DNA of 64,000 bases from Bradyrhizobium liaoningense (GTDB taxonomy: Bacteria > Pseudomonadota > Alphaproteobacteria > Rhizobiales > Xanthobacteraceae): contig NZ_JAFCJM010000001.1 in assembly GCF_018130955.1 (NCBI RefSeq), forward strand, positions 186,001 through 250,000, written 5' to 3'. The position numbers were made by a program, and so were the translations under genes. This document shows positions 1 through 9,651 of the stretch, in pieces. Numbering within the stretch: position 1 is the stretch's first letter; every line of letters starts with the position of its first letter. Below the pieces are notes generated by a model. The model was not told where the DNA came from. It made no database searches and saw only the letters and a program-made list of their open reading frames with translations.

Positions 1-874
1 CGACACCGCGCCAGAGCGTGTCGCGGTGCTCGGGGCGGAAGAAGCCGAAATGGCCGATCTTCTTCACGCCGACATCGGCGGGCCGCACCGACAGCACCTC
101 GGGCTTGACCGCGGTGAAGCCGGAGCAGAGCAGCTCGACCGCGGAGCGCGTCGCCCAGGGATCATCGGTGAACGACAGCGCGCGCAGCTCGCCCTTGTAC
201 TTGGCGAAATTCGCGAGCGCCGGCAGCTTGGAATCGAACAGGTAGCGCGGATGGCTCACCCATTCGGCCCATTGCAGGAAGACGCCTCGCGGCAAATCCT
301 CGCCGATGCCGAGCCAGCCCGGGGCATAGCCGAGCAGGCGGCTCATCGGCACGCCGACGAGATTCATCAGTGCGAAAACGCGGTAGTTCTCCGGTGGCGA
401 CATCAGTTTCCAGGTCGCGGCCTGCGAGGCCACGAACGCCGCGCGCGCGATCTCGCTGTTGTTCTCGATCAGTCCGAGCGCCTGGCCGCCGAAGGAGTGG
501 CCGACATAGGCGAGCGGCAGCGTGTTGTACCGCTCGCGCATCCAGCGCACCGCGGCCGCAACGTCGAGCGCGGCCCAGTCCGACATCGAGGCCTTGAAGC
601 CGATCAGCGATTTCGGTTGGTTGTAGCCGACCATCGCCTGCTGCCGCGAGCCGCCGATGCCGCGGTAGTCGTAGGTGAGCACGGCGCAGCCGCGATGGGC
701 GAGGTAGGAGGCAAAACCGCGATAGACCTTGCGCGGCACGGCGGTGGCCGAGTTGATCAGCACGGCATGACGCTTGGTCCCGCGCGGCAGGAACAGGCTG
801 CCGGCCAGCGCATAGCCGTCCGTGCCGGGGAAGGTAATATCGTCAACAAAAACGTCGTCGAGTGCCGCGTCCAT
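1..874 (-). CDS. alpha/beta hydrolase (COG4757-like), 3' end outside window
   Basis: Reading leftward from an ATG at 874 the frame stays open to the window edge, giving about 290 residues without a stop, so the C-terminus is missing. The product has the alpha/beta-hydrolase nucleophile elbow GHSFGG near residue 120, preceded by a [11 protein letters not shown] strand-loop. A likely acid is in SFTDDPW and a likely catalytic His in KIGHFGFF. This order matches predicted hydrolases of the COG4757 type. There is no signal peptide, so it is probably cytoplasmic. The substrate cannot be told from the sequence. It is divergent from aroG, with about 180 bases between the starts. Confidence 0.75.
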   Translation of the reverse strand, partial: MDAALDDVFVDDITFPGTDGYALAGSLFLPRGTKRHAVLINSATAVPRKVYRGFASYLAHRGCAVLTYDYRGIGGSRQQAMVGYNQPKSLIGFKASMSDWAALDVAAAVRWMRERYNTLPLAYVGHSFGGQALGLIENNSEIARAAFVASQAATWKLMSPPENYRVFALMNLVGVPMSRLLGYAPGWLGIGEDLPRGVFLQWAEWVSHPRYLFDSKLPALANFAKYKGELRALSFTDDPWATRSAVELLCSGFTAVKPEVLSVRPADVGVKKIGHFGFFRPEHRDTLWRGV

Positions 875-1054
875 GGGCAGCGGATATCCCAAACAAATGT
901 CGCGGGTCCTAGCAAATGCGAATTTGGCTTTCCCCGCAAGGGTTTGGACCGGCAAACGGATTTACAACTGGCGGTCGGTTCACAGCCTGTGTATAAGGCG
1001 GCCCTCCGCAAGCTCTGGATCGAGTTGCGGTTTTTGCCCTACGGAGAGGATGCG

Positions 1055-2443
1055 ATGTCCGAGCGGTGGACGCCCGAAAGCTGGCGCAGCAAGCCGGTGC
1101 TGCAGGTACCCGACTATCCCGACGCCAAGGCGTTGGCCGACGTCGAGGCGCAGCTTGCGACCTTCCCGCCGCTGGTGTTCGCGGGCGAGGCGCGCAACCT
1201 GAAGAAGGCCTTAGCGCGCGTGGCGGCCGGCGAGGCCTTCCTGCTCCAGGGCGGCGACTGCGCCGAGAGCTTTGCCGAGCACGGCGCCAACAACATCCGC
1301 GACTTCTTCCGCGTCCTGCTGCAGATGGCGGTCGTCTTGACCTATGCCGGCGCGGTGCCCGTGGTGAAGGTCGGCCGCATCGCCGGCCAGTTCGCAAAAC
1401 CGCGCTCCTCGCCGACCGAGAAGGTTGATGGTGTCGAGCTGCCGAGCTATCGCGGCGACATCGTCAACGACATCGCCTTCACGCCGGAGGCGCGGGTGCC
1501 CGATCCGCAGCGCCAGTTGATGGCCTATCGGCAGTCGGCGGCGACGCTGAACCTGCTCCGCGCGTTTGCCACCGGCGGCTTTGCCAATCTCGGCAGCGTG
1601 CATCAGTGGATGCTCGGCTTCCTGAAGGACTCTCCGCAGTCCCGCCGCTACAAGGAATTGGCCGACCGCATCTCGGACGCGCTCAACTTCATGCGTGCCT
1701 GCGGCCTCGATCTCGAGAGCCACCCGGAACTGCGCGCCACCGACTTCTACACCAGCCACGAGGCGCTGCTGCTTGGCTACGAGCAGGCCATGACCCGCGT
1801 CGATTCCACGACCGGCGACTGGTACGCGACCTCGGGCCACATGATCTGGATCGGCGACCGCACCCGCCAGCTCGACCACGGCCATATCGAATATTTCCGT
1901 GGCATCAAGAATCCGATCGGTCTGAAGTGCGGCCCGTCGCTGAAGGCCGACGAGCTGTTGAAGCTGATCGACGTGCTCAACCCCGACAACGAGCCCGGCC
2001 GTCTCACGCTCATCGGCCGCTTCGGCGCCGACAAGGTCGGCGATCATCTGCCCGGCATGATCCGCGCCGTGCAGCGCGAGGGACGCGTGGTGGTCTGGTC
2101 CTGCGATCCTATGCACGGCAACACCATCACCTCCACGACCGGCTACAAGACGCGGCCGTTCGACCGCATCCTGTCCGAGGTGAAATCGTTCTTCGCGATC
2201 CATGCCGCCGAAGGCACCCATGCCGGCGGCGTGCATCTGGAGATGACCGGCCAGGACGTCACCGAATGTCTCGGCGGCGCGCGCGCCATCACGGACGAGG
2301 ACCTCAACGATCGCTATCACACGGTCTGCGATCCCCGTCTCAACGCCGAGCAATCGATCGACATGGCTTTCCTGGTCGCCGAACTCCTGAAGCAGGAACG
2401 CGCCGGCAAGGCCAAGCCGATGCCGGTCGCAGCGGGCCTTTAA
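1055..2443 (+). CDS. aroG: class II 3-deoxy-7-phosphoheptulonate (DAHP) synthase
   Basis: This 462-residue enzyme condenses phosphoenolpyruvate and erythrose 4-phosphate, the first step of the shikimate pathway. It belongs to the plant-like class II family: QGGDCAE (metal-binding Cys), [13 protein letters not shown], the GLKCGPS phosphate-binding segment, DPMHGNT and TGYKTRPF are all present, and the length is typical. The frame is open far upstream, but similarity begins at [10 protein letters not shown]. The ATG at 1055 has a GGAGAGG ribosome site 5 bases before it, so I take that start. dgkA follows 4 bases after the stop. Confidence 0.93.
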   Translation: MSERWTPESWRSKPVLQVPDYPDAKALADVEAQLATFPPLVFAGEARNLKKALARVAAGEAFLLQGGDCAESFAEHGANNIRDFFRVLLQMAVVLTYAGAVPVVKVGRIAGQFAKPRSSPTEKVDGVELPSYRGDIVNDIAFTPEARVPDPQRQLMAYRQSAATLNLLRAFATGGFANLGSVHQWMLGFLKDSPQSRRYKELADRISDALNFMRACGLDLESHPELRATDFYTSHEALLLGYEQAMTRVDSTTGDWYATSGHMIWIGDRTRQLDHGHIEYFRGIKNPIGLKCGPSLKADELLKLIDVLNPDNEPGRLTLIGRFGADKVGDHLPGMIRAVQREGRVVVWSCDPMHGNTITSTTGYKTRPFDRILSEVKSFFAIHAAEGTHAGGVHLEMTGQDVTECLGGARAITDEDLNDRYHTVCDPRLNAEQSIDMAFLVAELLKQERAGKAKPMPVAAGL

Positions 2444-2447
2444 GACC

Positions 2448-2801
2448 TTGCTGCGGCTCTGGAAGGCCACGCTCAATTCCCGGAACGGTCTGGCCTTTGC
2501 GATCCGCTCGGAGCAGGCCATCCGCGAGGAGATCTTTGCGCTTCTCGTCTCGGTGCCGCTGGCGTGGTTGATCGGCGCGACCACGATGCGCGCGGTGGAG
2601 CTCGTCTGCGCGGTTGCGTTCGTGCTGGTGGTGGAGCTGCTCAACACGTCCGTGGAGAAGCTTGCCGATCGCCTTACCATGGAGCACGACAAGCAGATCG
2701 GACAGGTCAAGGACATGGGCTCGGCCGCCGTCGGCGTGGCGCTGTTGATGGCCGGCGCGTTCTGGATCTTTGCCCTCGTCGAGCGGCTGGGGATGATCTA
2801 G
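2448..2801 (+). CDS. dgkA: diacylglycerol kinase (prokaryotic, integral membrane)
   Basis: A 117-residue inner-membrane kinase that phosphorylates diacylglycerol to phosphatidate for lipid recycling. The N-terminal amphipathic stretch (LWKATLNSRNGLAFAIRSEQAIREE) contains the conserved acidic metal-binding residues, and the signature ELLNTSVEKLADR is in the second half. Three hydrophobic segments fit the family. The start is taken as TTG at 2448, because no ATG or GTG in frame gives a better N-terminus. It is only 4 bases after aroG and 4 before nadE, so the three are probably co-transcribed although their functions are unrelated. Confidence 0.9.
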   Translation: MLRLWKATLNSRNGLAFAIRSEQAIREEIFALLVSVPLAWLIGATTMRAVELVCAVAFVLVVELLNTSVEKLADRLTMEHDKQIGQVKDMGSAAVGVALLMAGAFWIFALVERLGMI

Positions 2802-2805
2802 AGCC

Positions 2806-4563
2806 ATGAGCGAACGCGCCTCAAATTTCTCGGTCGCTCTCGCTCAACTCAATCCGACTGTGGGCGACATCGCAGGCAATGCGGCAAAGGTGCGCGAGGC
2901 CCGCGCGCAGGCTATGCGCGACGGCGCCGATCTCGTGCTCTTCCCGGAATTGTTCATCTCCGGCTATCCGCCGGAAGACCTCGTGCTCAAGCCCGCCTTC
3001 CAGGCGGCCTGTCGCGCCGCGATCGAGGAGCTTGCGCGCGAGACCGCCGATGGTGGACCGGCGCTGTTGATCGGCACGCCCTGGGTCGAGGACGGAAAAC
3101 TCTACAATGCCTGCGCGCTGCTCGACGGCGGCGGCATCGCCTCGCTGCGCTTCAAATGCAATCTGCCGAATTACGGCGTGTTCGACGAGAAGCGTCTGTT
3201 CGTCCGCGGGCCCGCGGCGGGCCCGGTGACCGTCCGTGGCGTGCGGATCGGCGTACCGATCTGCGAGGACATCTGGCTGGAAGAGTCTGAGGACTACGAG
3301 AACGTCGTCGAGACGCTGGCCGAGACCGGTGCCGAGATCATCCTGGTGCCCAACGCCTCGCCCTATGCACGCGACAAGGGCGACGTCCGCCTGTCGGTCG
3401 CAGTCGCACGCGTGACCGAGAGCGGCCTGCCGCTGGTCTATCTGAACCAGATCTGCGGCCAGGACGAGCTCGTGTTCGACGGCGCCTCGTTCGCGCTCAA
3501 CGGCGATCTTACGCTCGCAGCGCAACTGCCGGCGTTTGCGGAGACCGTGACCACGCTGCGTTTCACCAAACACGGCGACGACTGGCGCTGTGCCGGTCCG
3601 ATCGCGCAACTGCCCGAGGGCGACAAGGCGGACTATTCGGCCTGCGTGCTCGGCTTGCGCGACTATGTCGGCAAGAACGCTTTTCCGGGCGTGCTGCTCG
3701 GCATCTCCGGCGGCATCGACTCCGCGCTGTGTGCGGCCATCGCCGTCGACGCGCTCGGCGCCGATCAGGTCCATGGCGTGATGCTACCGTATCGCTACAC
3801 CGCGCATAGTTCGATCGCCGATGCTGGCGAGCTCGCGGGCCATCTCGGGCTGCGCTACGAGGTGCTGCCGATCGCCGACGCCGTAAACGGTTTTGAGACC
3901 ATCCTCTCCGACATCTTCAAGAACCTGCCGCCCGATATCACCGAGGAGAATCTCCAGGCCCGCACCCGCGGCACGCTCTTGATGGCGATCTCCAACAAGA
4001 CCGGGCTGATGGTGGTCACGACCGGCAACAAGTCGGAGATGTCGGTCGGCTACGCCACGCTCTATGGCGACATGAATGGCGGCTTCAATCCGATCAAGGA
4101 CATCTACAAGACCCAGGTGTTCCGGCTGGCGCGGTTGCGAAATACCTGGAAGCCGGACGGTGCGCTCGGGCCGTCAGGCGAGATCATTCCGCCCGACATC
4201 ATCACGCGTCCGCCGACGGCGGAGCTGCGCGAGAACCAGACCGATCAGGATTCGCTGCCGCCCTATGACGTACTCGACGCGGTGCTCGAACGCCTGGTCG
4301 AGCGCGAGGAGCCGCTGGAGGCGATCGTCGTAGCCGGCTTCGACCGCGAGATGGTCGCGCGCATCGACCATCTCCTCAACATCGCCGAATACAAGCGCCG
4401 GCAGGCTGCGCCCGGCGTGAAGGTGACACGGAAGAATTTTGGCCGCGACCGCCGCTATCCCGTCACCAATCGCTTCCGCGACAGAGGCGGGCCTTTGCCC
4501 GAGCCCGACGAGACGCTGGTCTCGCGCGGCGGCCGCGCCTCGACCGACGCGTTCGAGGGCTGA
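2806..4563 (+). CDS. nadE: glutamine-dependent NAD+ synthetase
   Basis: A 585-residue two-domain enzyme that amidates nicotinate adenine dinucleotide to NAD+ using glutamine. Residues 1 to about 265 form a nitrilase-type glutaminase with the Glu-Lys-Cys triad in FPELFISGYPP, KCNLPNYGVFDE and VPICEDIWLE. The C-terminal synthetase has the PP-loop ISGGIDSALCAAIA and TTGNKSEMSVGY. The length is normal for the long form. The ATG at 2806 follows dgkA closely. It converges on the cytochrome oxidase operon. Confidence 0.95.
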   Translation: MSERASNFSVALAQLNPTVGDIAGNAAKVREARAQAMRDGADLVLFPELFISGYPPEDLVLKPAFQAACRAAIEELARETADGGPALLIGTPWVEDGKLYNACALLDGGGIASLRFKCNLPNYGVFDEKRLFVRGPAAGPVTVRGVRIGVPICEDIWLEESEDYENVVETLAETGAEIILVPNASPYARDKGDVRLSVAVARVTESGLPLVYLNQICGQDELVFDGASFALNGDLTLAAQLPAFAETVTTLRFTKHGDDWRCAGPIAQLPEGDKADYSACVLGLRDYVGKNAFPGVLLGISGGIDSALCAAIAVDALGADQVHGVMLPYRYTAHSSIADAGELAGHLGLRYEVLPIADAVNGFETILSDIFKNLPPDITEENLQARTRGTLLMAISNKTGLMVVTTGNKSEMSVGYATLYGDMNGGFNPIKDIYKTQVFRLARLRNTWKPDGALGPSGEIIPPDIITRPPTAELRENQTDQDSLPPYDVLDAVLERLVEREEPLEAIVVAGFDREMVARIDHLLNIAEYKRRQAAPGVKVTRKNFGRDRRYPVTNRFRDRGGPLPEPDETLVSRGGRASTDAFEG

Positions 4564-4568
4564 CCCGC

Positions 4569-4588
4569 GGCCCTTTGCGCGAAGGGCC
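4569..4588. terminator. hairpin between convergent nadE and the cox operon
   Basis: A perfect 7-base stem (GGCCCTT / AAGGGCC) with a 6-base loop lies directly after the nadE stop and touches the stop codon of the last cox gene. There is no clear U-tract on either strand, so a terminator role is inferred from position and symmetry only. Confidence 0.45.
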
Positions 4589-4980
4589 TACGACGGGGCT
4601 GCGAAAAACAGCACCCGAAGGAAGTGCGTATATTCGGATTCCAGCACCATGATCGCGACGAATACCATCACCGCGATCGGCGGCAGCAGAATGGCATAGG
4701 CCAGCGCCAGCCGCTCCCACGCCATGTGCATAAAGACCGCGACGATCAGGCCGGCCTTCAAGATCATGAACAGCAGGATCAGCGACCATCTGAGATAGCC
4801 GTGCAGACCGAAATAGTCGACGAGGTAGGAGCCGGTACTGAGAACGAACAACCATCCCCAGACCACGAGATAGAGCTTGATCGGGTGCTGCTGCCCCACG
4901 GCGTGTGTGGCTGCTTTTGCGACTGCGTCATGCCCATGAGCGTGGATCTGCCCTTCCATATGTATCGCTGCGTTCGTCAT
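4588..4980 (-). CDS. cytochrome c oxidase subunit IV family protein
   Basis: A 130-residue protein with a His-rich N-terminus (residues 1-33) and three hydrophobic helices at about 34-55, 68-87 and 93-113. The pattern with LKAGLIVAVFMHMAWERL is that of the bacterial subunit IV (COX4_pro / CyoD-like) of caa3- and bo3-type oxidases, thought to help assembly or stability of the CuB site. It is the last of five genes in a tight oxidase operon, 9 bases behind the subunit III gene. The gene itself is clear; its exact role in this complex is inferred from the family. Confidence 0.82.
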   Translation of the reverse strand: MTNAAIHMEGQIHAHGHDAVAKAATHAVGQQHPIKLYLVVWGWLFVLSTGSYLVDYFGLHGYLRWSLILLFMILKAGLIVAVFMHMAWERLALAYAILLPPIAVMVFVAIMVLESEYTHFLRVLFFAAPS

Positions 4981-4989
4981 GAGCTGACC

Positions 4990-5712
4990 TCACCAGAGAT
5001 AGAAGAATGCAAAGATGAACACCCACACCAGATCGACGAAATGCCAGTAAAGGCCCATGATTTCGACGATCTCGTAGTAGCCTTTGCGGCTCGTGAAGAA
5101 GCCGCGCCTTTCGACGTCGAAGTCTCCGCGCCAGACCTTCCGCGCGATCGCGATCAGGAAGATCACGCCGATCGTCACGTGGGTGCCGTGGAAGCCGGTG
5201 ATCATGAAGAAGCTCGAGCCGAACTGCGCCGCGCCCCACGGGTTGCCCCAGGGACGCACGCCCTCCATGATCAGCTTGGTCCATTCGAAGGCCTGCATGC
5301 CGACGAAGGTTGCGCCGAACGCCGCCGTGACCAGCATCAGGACCGCGGTTCTGACGCGATCGCGGCGGTAGCCGAAGTTGACGGCCATCGCCATCGTCCC
5401 GCTGCTGCTGATCAGGATGAAGGTCATGATGGCGATCAGGATCAGCGGGATGTGCCTGCCGCCGATATTAAGCGCGAACACTTCGCTGGGATTTGGCCAC
5501 GGCACGGTCGTCGACATCCGCGCCGTCATGTAGGAGAGCAGGAAACAGCTGAAGATAAAGGTGTCGCTGAGGAGGAAGATCCACATCATGGCCTTGCCCC
5601 AGGACACGTTCTTGAAGGCGCGCTGATCGGACGCCCAGTCCGCGGCGATGCCTTGCCAGCCCGGAAGTCGCCCGGCGCCTTGCCCTGTATTCGTCAGTGC
5701 AGTCTCTGCCAT
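4990..5712 (-). CDS. coxP: cytochrome c oxidase subunit III (CoxP-type)
   Basis: A 240-residue heme-copper oxidase subunit III with about five membrane helices. Diagnostic segments are GMQAFEW (conserved acidic residue on the proton-uptake side), TGFHGTHVTIGV and YWHFVDLVWVFIF near the C-terminus. Subunit III binds lipid and sustains proton uptake by subunit I. This is the more canonical of two III-like proteins in the operon. The symbol follows the gene order of the Bradyrhizobium japonicum coxMNOP alternative oxidase cluster, and which III-like gene is O and which P is assigned by position only. Confidence 0.85.
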   Translation of the reverse strand: MAETALTNTGQGAGRLPGWQGIAADWASDQRAFKNVSWGKAMMWIFLLSDTFIFSCFLLSYMTARMSTTVPWPNPSEVFALNIGGRHIPLILIAIMTFILISSSGTMAMAVNFGYRRDRVRTAVLMLVTAAFGATFVGMQAFEWTKLIMEGVRPWGNPWGAAQFGSSFFMITGFHGTHVTIGVIFLIAIARKVWRGDFDVERRGFFTSRKGYYEIVEIMGLYWHFVDLVWVFIFAFFYLW

Positions 5713-5727
5713 CTGGTTTCGCCCTCC

Positions 5728-6435
5728 CTAGCGCAGCAACTGGCGACAGATATCGACGAAATCGTCCGTCCAGCCCGTCAGCAGGCCGAGCAGCACCAGC
5801 CAGACCAGCAGCAGGAAATGCCAGTAGATGGTGCAAAGCTCGACACTCAGACGCAGCTCGGCCGTCGCGGCATTGTTTCGCCACGCCCGTGCCGTGGTTC
5901 TGCCGAGCGCCACGAGTCCGCCGGTCAGATGCAGCCCGTGCACCGCGGTGATCATGTAGAAAAAGGAATTGGCCGGATTGGACGCCATGAAATAGCCCGC
6001 CGCGCCCAGCTGTTGCCATGCCAGGAGCTGGCCCGCGAGGAACGTAATTGCCGACGCTCCGCCGGCGAGCAGGCCGACGATGACGCCGTCGATGTCGCTT
6101 CGACGCGCGGCGACGTACGCCCATTGCAGCGCGGCGCTGCTCAAGACCAGCACGCCCGTGTTGAACCAGAGCACCTTCGGCACCGGCAGCGCCCGCCAGT
6201 CCACCACGGTCATGCGCATCGAATAGGCGCTGATGAAGAGCGTGAACAGCGAACCGGCGACGGCGAGAAACACGCCAAGCCCGACCTTCGCTGCCGGCCA
6301 GGTCATTGCGCCCGTGCCGTCGAAGTCCCCGATTGGACCTTCCTCCAGCCAGGGCTTGGCCGTCAGCCGTTGCTGCGAGAGCCACCATCCGACAATGACC
6401 GCGATCACCGCCAGGAACAGGATAATGGCACTCAC
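5728..6435 (-). CDS. coxO: cytochrome c oxidase subunit III-like protein (CoxO-type)
   Basis: A 235-residue membrane protein of the subunit III superfamily. It has an N-terminal anchor (SAIILFLAVIAVIVGWWL) and then subunit III hallmarks: NSFFYMITAVHGLHLTGG and YWHFLLLVWLVLLGL. The position equivalent to the Glu in FEW of its neighbour reads AWQQL, so the usual acidic residue is absent. Its ATG overlaps the coxN stop by 4 bases (6432-6435), suggesting translational coupling. Two different III-like subunits in one operon match the reported coxMNOP arrangement. Confidence 0.82.
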   Translation of the reverse strand: MSAIILFLAVIAVIVGWWLSQQRLTAKPWLEEGPIGDFDGTGAMTWPAAKVGLGVFLAVAGSLFTLFISAYSMRMTVVDWRALPVPKVLWFNTGVLVLSSAALQWAYVAARRSDIDGVIVGLLAGGASAITFLAGQLLAWQQLGAAGYFMASNPANSFFYMITAVHGLHLTGGLVALGRTTARAWRNNAATAELRLSVELCTIYWHFLLLVWLVLLGLLTGWTDDFVDICRQLLR

Positions 6436-8207
6436 GAAGCAGCTCCCTGAACGGCCCGCGTCGTGGGCGGCTGGTTCTGCGGAATGAAGTCCTCTGCGGC
6501 GCCTGGCACGCTGTAGTCATAGGCCCAGCGATAGACGATCGGGAGCTCCTTGCCCCAGTTGCCGTGCCCTGGCGGCGTCTCCGGCGTCTGCCACTCCAGC
6601 GATGTCGCACGCCAGGGATTGCCACCCGAGGGCTCGCCTTCGAACAGGCTCCAGACCAGATTGAACAAGAACACCATCTGGGCGAAGCCCACCGTCAAGG
6701 CCACCACGGTGATGAAGGCATTCAGCGAGTGGGCTGACGACGGGATGAACGCGGTATCGCCGAGCTCGAAGTAGCGGCGCGGAACGCCGAGCAGCCCGAG
6801 ATAATGCATGGGGAAGAAGATCAGGTAGGCGCCGAGGAACGTGACCCAGAAGTGAAACTTGCCCAGAAGGCTGTTCAGCATTCGCCCCGTGACCTTCGGG
6901 TACCAATGATAGATCGCGCCCAGCACGACCATGATCGGCGCAACGCCCATCACCATGTGGAAATGCGCAACCACGAACATGGTGTCAGACAGGGGCACGT
7001 CGACGACGACGTTGCCGAGGAACAGGCCGGTGAGCCCACCGTTCACGAAGGTGATGATGAATCCGAGGGCGAACAGCATCGGCACGGTGAGATGGATGTC
7101 GCCACGCCACAGGGTCAGCACCCAGTTATAGACCTTGATGGCGGTCGGGATGGCGATGATGAGCGTCGTGGTGGCGAAGAAGTACCCGAAATAGGGGTAC
7201 ATGCCGCTCACATACATGTGGTGCGCCCACACGACGAAGCTGAGCGCGCCAATCGCGACGATCGCCCAGACCATCATGCGGTAGCCGAAGATGTTCTTTC
7301 GCGCATGCGTGCTGATGAGGTCGGAGACGATCCCGAAGGCGGGCAGGGCGACGATATAGACCTCGGGGTGGCCGAAGAACCAGAACAGATGCTGGAACAG
7401 GAGCGGGCTGCCGCCACCGTATTTGCTGAGCTGGCCCATCTCGACGAGGGAGGGCATGAAGAAGCTGGTTCCCAGGAGACGGTCGAGCAGCAACATCACC
7501 GAGCCGACGAACAGAGCAGGAAATGCCAGCAGCGCCATGATGGTCGCCGTGAAGATGCCCCACACGGTCAACGGTAGACGCATCAAGGTCATGCCGCGGG
7601 TGCGCGCCTGGAGCACGGTCACCACATAGTTCAGCCCGCCCATGGTGAAGCCGATGATGAACAGGATCAGCGAGGCCAGCATCAGAACAATGCCCCAATC
7701 CTGTCCAGGCGTGCCGGAGAGGATCGCCTGCGGCGGGTACAGCGTCCAGCCGGCGCCGGTGGGGCCGCCGGGCACGAAGAAGGTCGAAGCCAGCACCAGA
7801 ACCGCGAGCAGGTAAACCCAGTAGCTCAGCATGTTCACATAGGGAAAGACCATGTCCCGCGCACCGACCATCAGCGGGATCAGGTAGTTGCCGAAGCCTC
7901 CGAGGAACAAGGCCGTCAGCAGGTAGATCACCATGATCATGCCGTGCATGGTGATGAACTGGAGGTACTGATTGGCGTCGATGAAGGAGAAGGTGCCTGG
8001 AAATCCCAGTTGTAGTCGCATCAGCCACGACAGCACGAGGGCCACGAGCCCGATGGCCGACGCCGTCAGCGAGTACTGAATGGCGATGATCTTGGCGTCC
8101 TGCGAAAAGACATAGTGCGTCCACCAGCTCTTCGGATGGTAGAGCTCGACATCGGGCACTTCGGCAGGCGGAATGTCTGTCGTCCTGTCATATGGAATAT
8201 CGACCAT
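6432..8207 (-). CDS. coxN: cytochrome c oxidase subunit I (alternative aa3-type)
   Basis: The 591-residue catalytic subunit that reduces O2 and pumps protons in the inner membrane, with about 12 helices. The heme a and CuB ligands are in ITMHGMIM, GHPEVY (His-Tyr cross-link pair and the D-channel Glu), VWAHHMY and VVAHFHMVMG. The D-channel Asp/Asn (GARDMVFPYVN) and the K-channel Lys (PTAIKVYNW) are present, so it is an A1-type, pumping-competent oxidase. The start at 8207 has a strong GAGGAGGT ribosome site. It lies between the subunit II and III genes. Compared with the main CtaD oxidase, this type is usually the secondary aa3 oxidase in rhizobia. Confidence 0.93.
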   Translation of the reverse strand: MVDIPYDRTTDIPPAEVPDVELYHPKSWWTHYVFSQDAKIIAIQYSLTASAIGLVALVLSWLMRLQLGFPGTFSFIDANQYLQFITMHGMIMVIYLLTALFLGGFGNYLIPLMVGARDMVFPYVNMLSYWVYLLAVLVLASTFFVPGGPTGAGWTLYPPQAILSGTPGQDWGIVLMLASLILFIIGFTMGGLNYVVTVLQARTRGMTLMRLPLTVWGIFTATIMALLAFPALFVGSVMLLLDRLLGTSFFMPSLVEMGQLSKYGGGSPLLFQHLFWFFGHPEVYIVALPAFGIVSDLISTHARKNIFGYRMMVWAIVAIGALSFVVWAHHMYVSGMYPYFGYFFATTTLIIAIPTAIKVYNWVLTLWRGDIHLTVPMLFALGFIITFVNGGLTGLFLGNVVVDVPLSDTMFVVAHFHMVMGVAPIMVVLGAIYHWYPKVTGRMLNSLLGKFHFWVTFLGAYLIFFPMHYLGLLGVPRRYFELGDTAFIPSSAHSLNAFITVVALTVGFAQMVFLFNLVWSLFEGEPSGGNPWRATSLEWQTPETPPGHGNWGKELPIVYRWAYDYSVPGAAEDFIPQNQPPTTRAVQGAAS

Positions 8208-8286
8208 AGAGTACCTCCTCGGTCGTTTCCTTCAGGGCGTGATGAGCTGGCTCACGCGCCCCATCTATCTTTGCAGCGGCGTTTCC

Positions 8287-9120
8287 CTATTTGCCGCCGG
8301 ATTGGTACGTCGCCCTCACAACGGCGCTTCGGCCTGTCAGTTCAGCAAAGGTTTTCTGCTGCTCCAGCCAGGCGTGATAGTCGCTCTCCTCGTCGACGAT
8401 CACCTTGGCCCGCATCTGGTAGTGAGCGGCCCCGCATAGTTCCGCGCAGAGAACGTCAAAGGTCCCGGTTCGGATCGGCCTGATCCAGAAATAGGTGACC
8501 ATGCCTGGCACCATATCCATCTTGGCCCGGAACTCGGGCACATAGAAATCGTGCAGGACATCGACCGAGCGGAGCAAAACCTTGACCGGCCTTCCGATCG
8601 GAAGATGCAGGTCGCCGTTCTCGATCACGACGTCGTCCTGGCCATGCGGATCGTCGCGATTGATGCCCAGGGGATTTTCGGGACTGATGTTCCGGACATC
8701 GGACGTGCCCAGCCGGCCATCCTTCCCCGGCAAACGGAAGCTCCACTGCCATTGCTGGCCCATGACCTCGATTTCGGTCGCGTCTGCCGGCACCGTCACG
8801 AACTGGTGCCAGACGATCAGGCCGGGCGCCAACATGGCTGCGACGCCGATCCCGGTCCCGACGCTGAGCCACCATTCAAGCCGCTTGTTTTCGGGATTGT
8901 AGTCGGCCCGTCGTCCATCCCTGTGATGAAAGCGAAAGACGCAATAGGCCATGAACGCGATCACCGCGACGAAGACGAACCCGGTGATCCAGAAGGTGAT
9001 GTTGATCGTGTGATCGATGTAGGTCCAGTTCGTGGCAATCGGCGTCCACCACCACGGGCTGTAGACGTGAAACAGCACCGAGCCGATCGCAACCAGGAGC
9101 AATATCAGTGCGACAACCAT
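8287..9120 (-). CDS. coxM: cytochrome c oxidase subunit II (alternative aa3-type)
   Basis: A 277-residue subunit that accepts electrons from cytochrome c through CuA. There are three hydrophobic stretches in the first 105 residues, then a periplasmic cupredoxin domain. The CuA ligands are intact: the first His in DVLHDFYVPEF and the CAELCGAAHYQM cluster. QWQWSF marks the aromatic electron-entry patch. No cytochrome c domain is fused at the C-terminus, so electrons must come from a separate cytochrome. It is the first gene of the operon. A 79-base spacer with an imperfect hairpin separates it from coxN. Confidence 0.92.
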   Translation of the reverse strand: MVVALILLLVAIGSVLFHVYSPWWWTPIATNWTYIDHTINITFWITGFVFVAVIAFMAYCVFRFHHRDGRRADYNPENKRLEWWLSVGTGIGVAAMLAPGLIVWHQFVTVPADATEIEVMGQQWQWSFRLPGKDGRLGTSDVRNISPENPLGINRDDPHGQDDVVIENGDLHLPIGRPVKVLLRSVDVLHDFYVPEFRAKMDMVPGMVTYFWIRPIRTGTFDVLCAELCGAAHYQMRAKVIVDEESDYHAWLEQQKTFAELTGRSAVVRATYQSGGK

Positions 9121-9651
9121 CCTGATCCATCCTTGCCGTTTCAGGCTGCGGATACGAATCCAGGGCGGAGCTCACGTCTGTCGCGATGGCCGGCTTTGCT
9201 ACGCTGGCATGCTCGCCATCGCCGCGTCTTGCCTCGCCCATTCAACCGGTTGCGGTCCCAGAAGAGGCCGCAACCGCCGAACTCAGCGGATTTAGGGCGT
9301 CTCAACATTTAAAATGATACCCCGCGGACCCGCCGTCAATAGAGCTGTGGAAGCGAACGTCTCCGCGTTCGTCGGACGCGGACGATCTCTGCTGCTGTGC
9401 AACGCGCGCGCTCGACGAACGCAACGCACAAATCGACAAGCTCACAGTTCACCCAACCGTGAGCGCTGCTGCACGTCATGCGCGCTAAGCTGGCGAGGCA
9501 GGTCGCGGCGGGTTCCGTCCGGCCAGGCTCGTTTCGTTGAACCTGGGTTGCCGTACTCGACCCATCGCGTTTCTCGCTCGTCAGGCGGACACGCGTGGCT
9601 GGAAAGCGCGTGTTATTGAAACCGCGATTTTCACCACAGGAGGGTCCGTTC
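9121..9651. other. intergenic region upstream of the cox operon
   Basis: This 531-base stretch separates two divergent genes and must hold the promoter of the cox operon (minus) and of the DUF2189 gene (plus). Short open frames exist on both strands, but their translations are Arg/Ser-rich without recognisable domains, and I do not call them genes. I looked for an FNR/FixK box (TTGAT-N4-ATCAA type) and did not see a convincing one. An AT-rich patch around 9308-9320 stands out from the GC-rich surroundings and may be part of a promoter. Confidence 0.5.

Noticed and set aside
26..1054. A long in-frame extension upstream of aroG on plus
   Set aside because: It lies over the minus-strand hydrolase and shows no DAHP synthase similarity before [10 protein letters not shown]; the ATG at 1055 has a good ribosome site.
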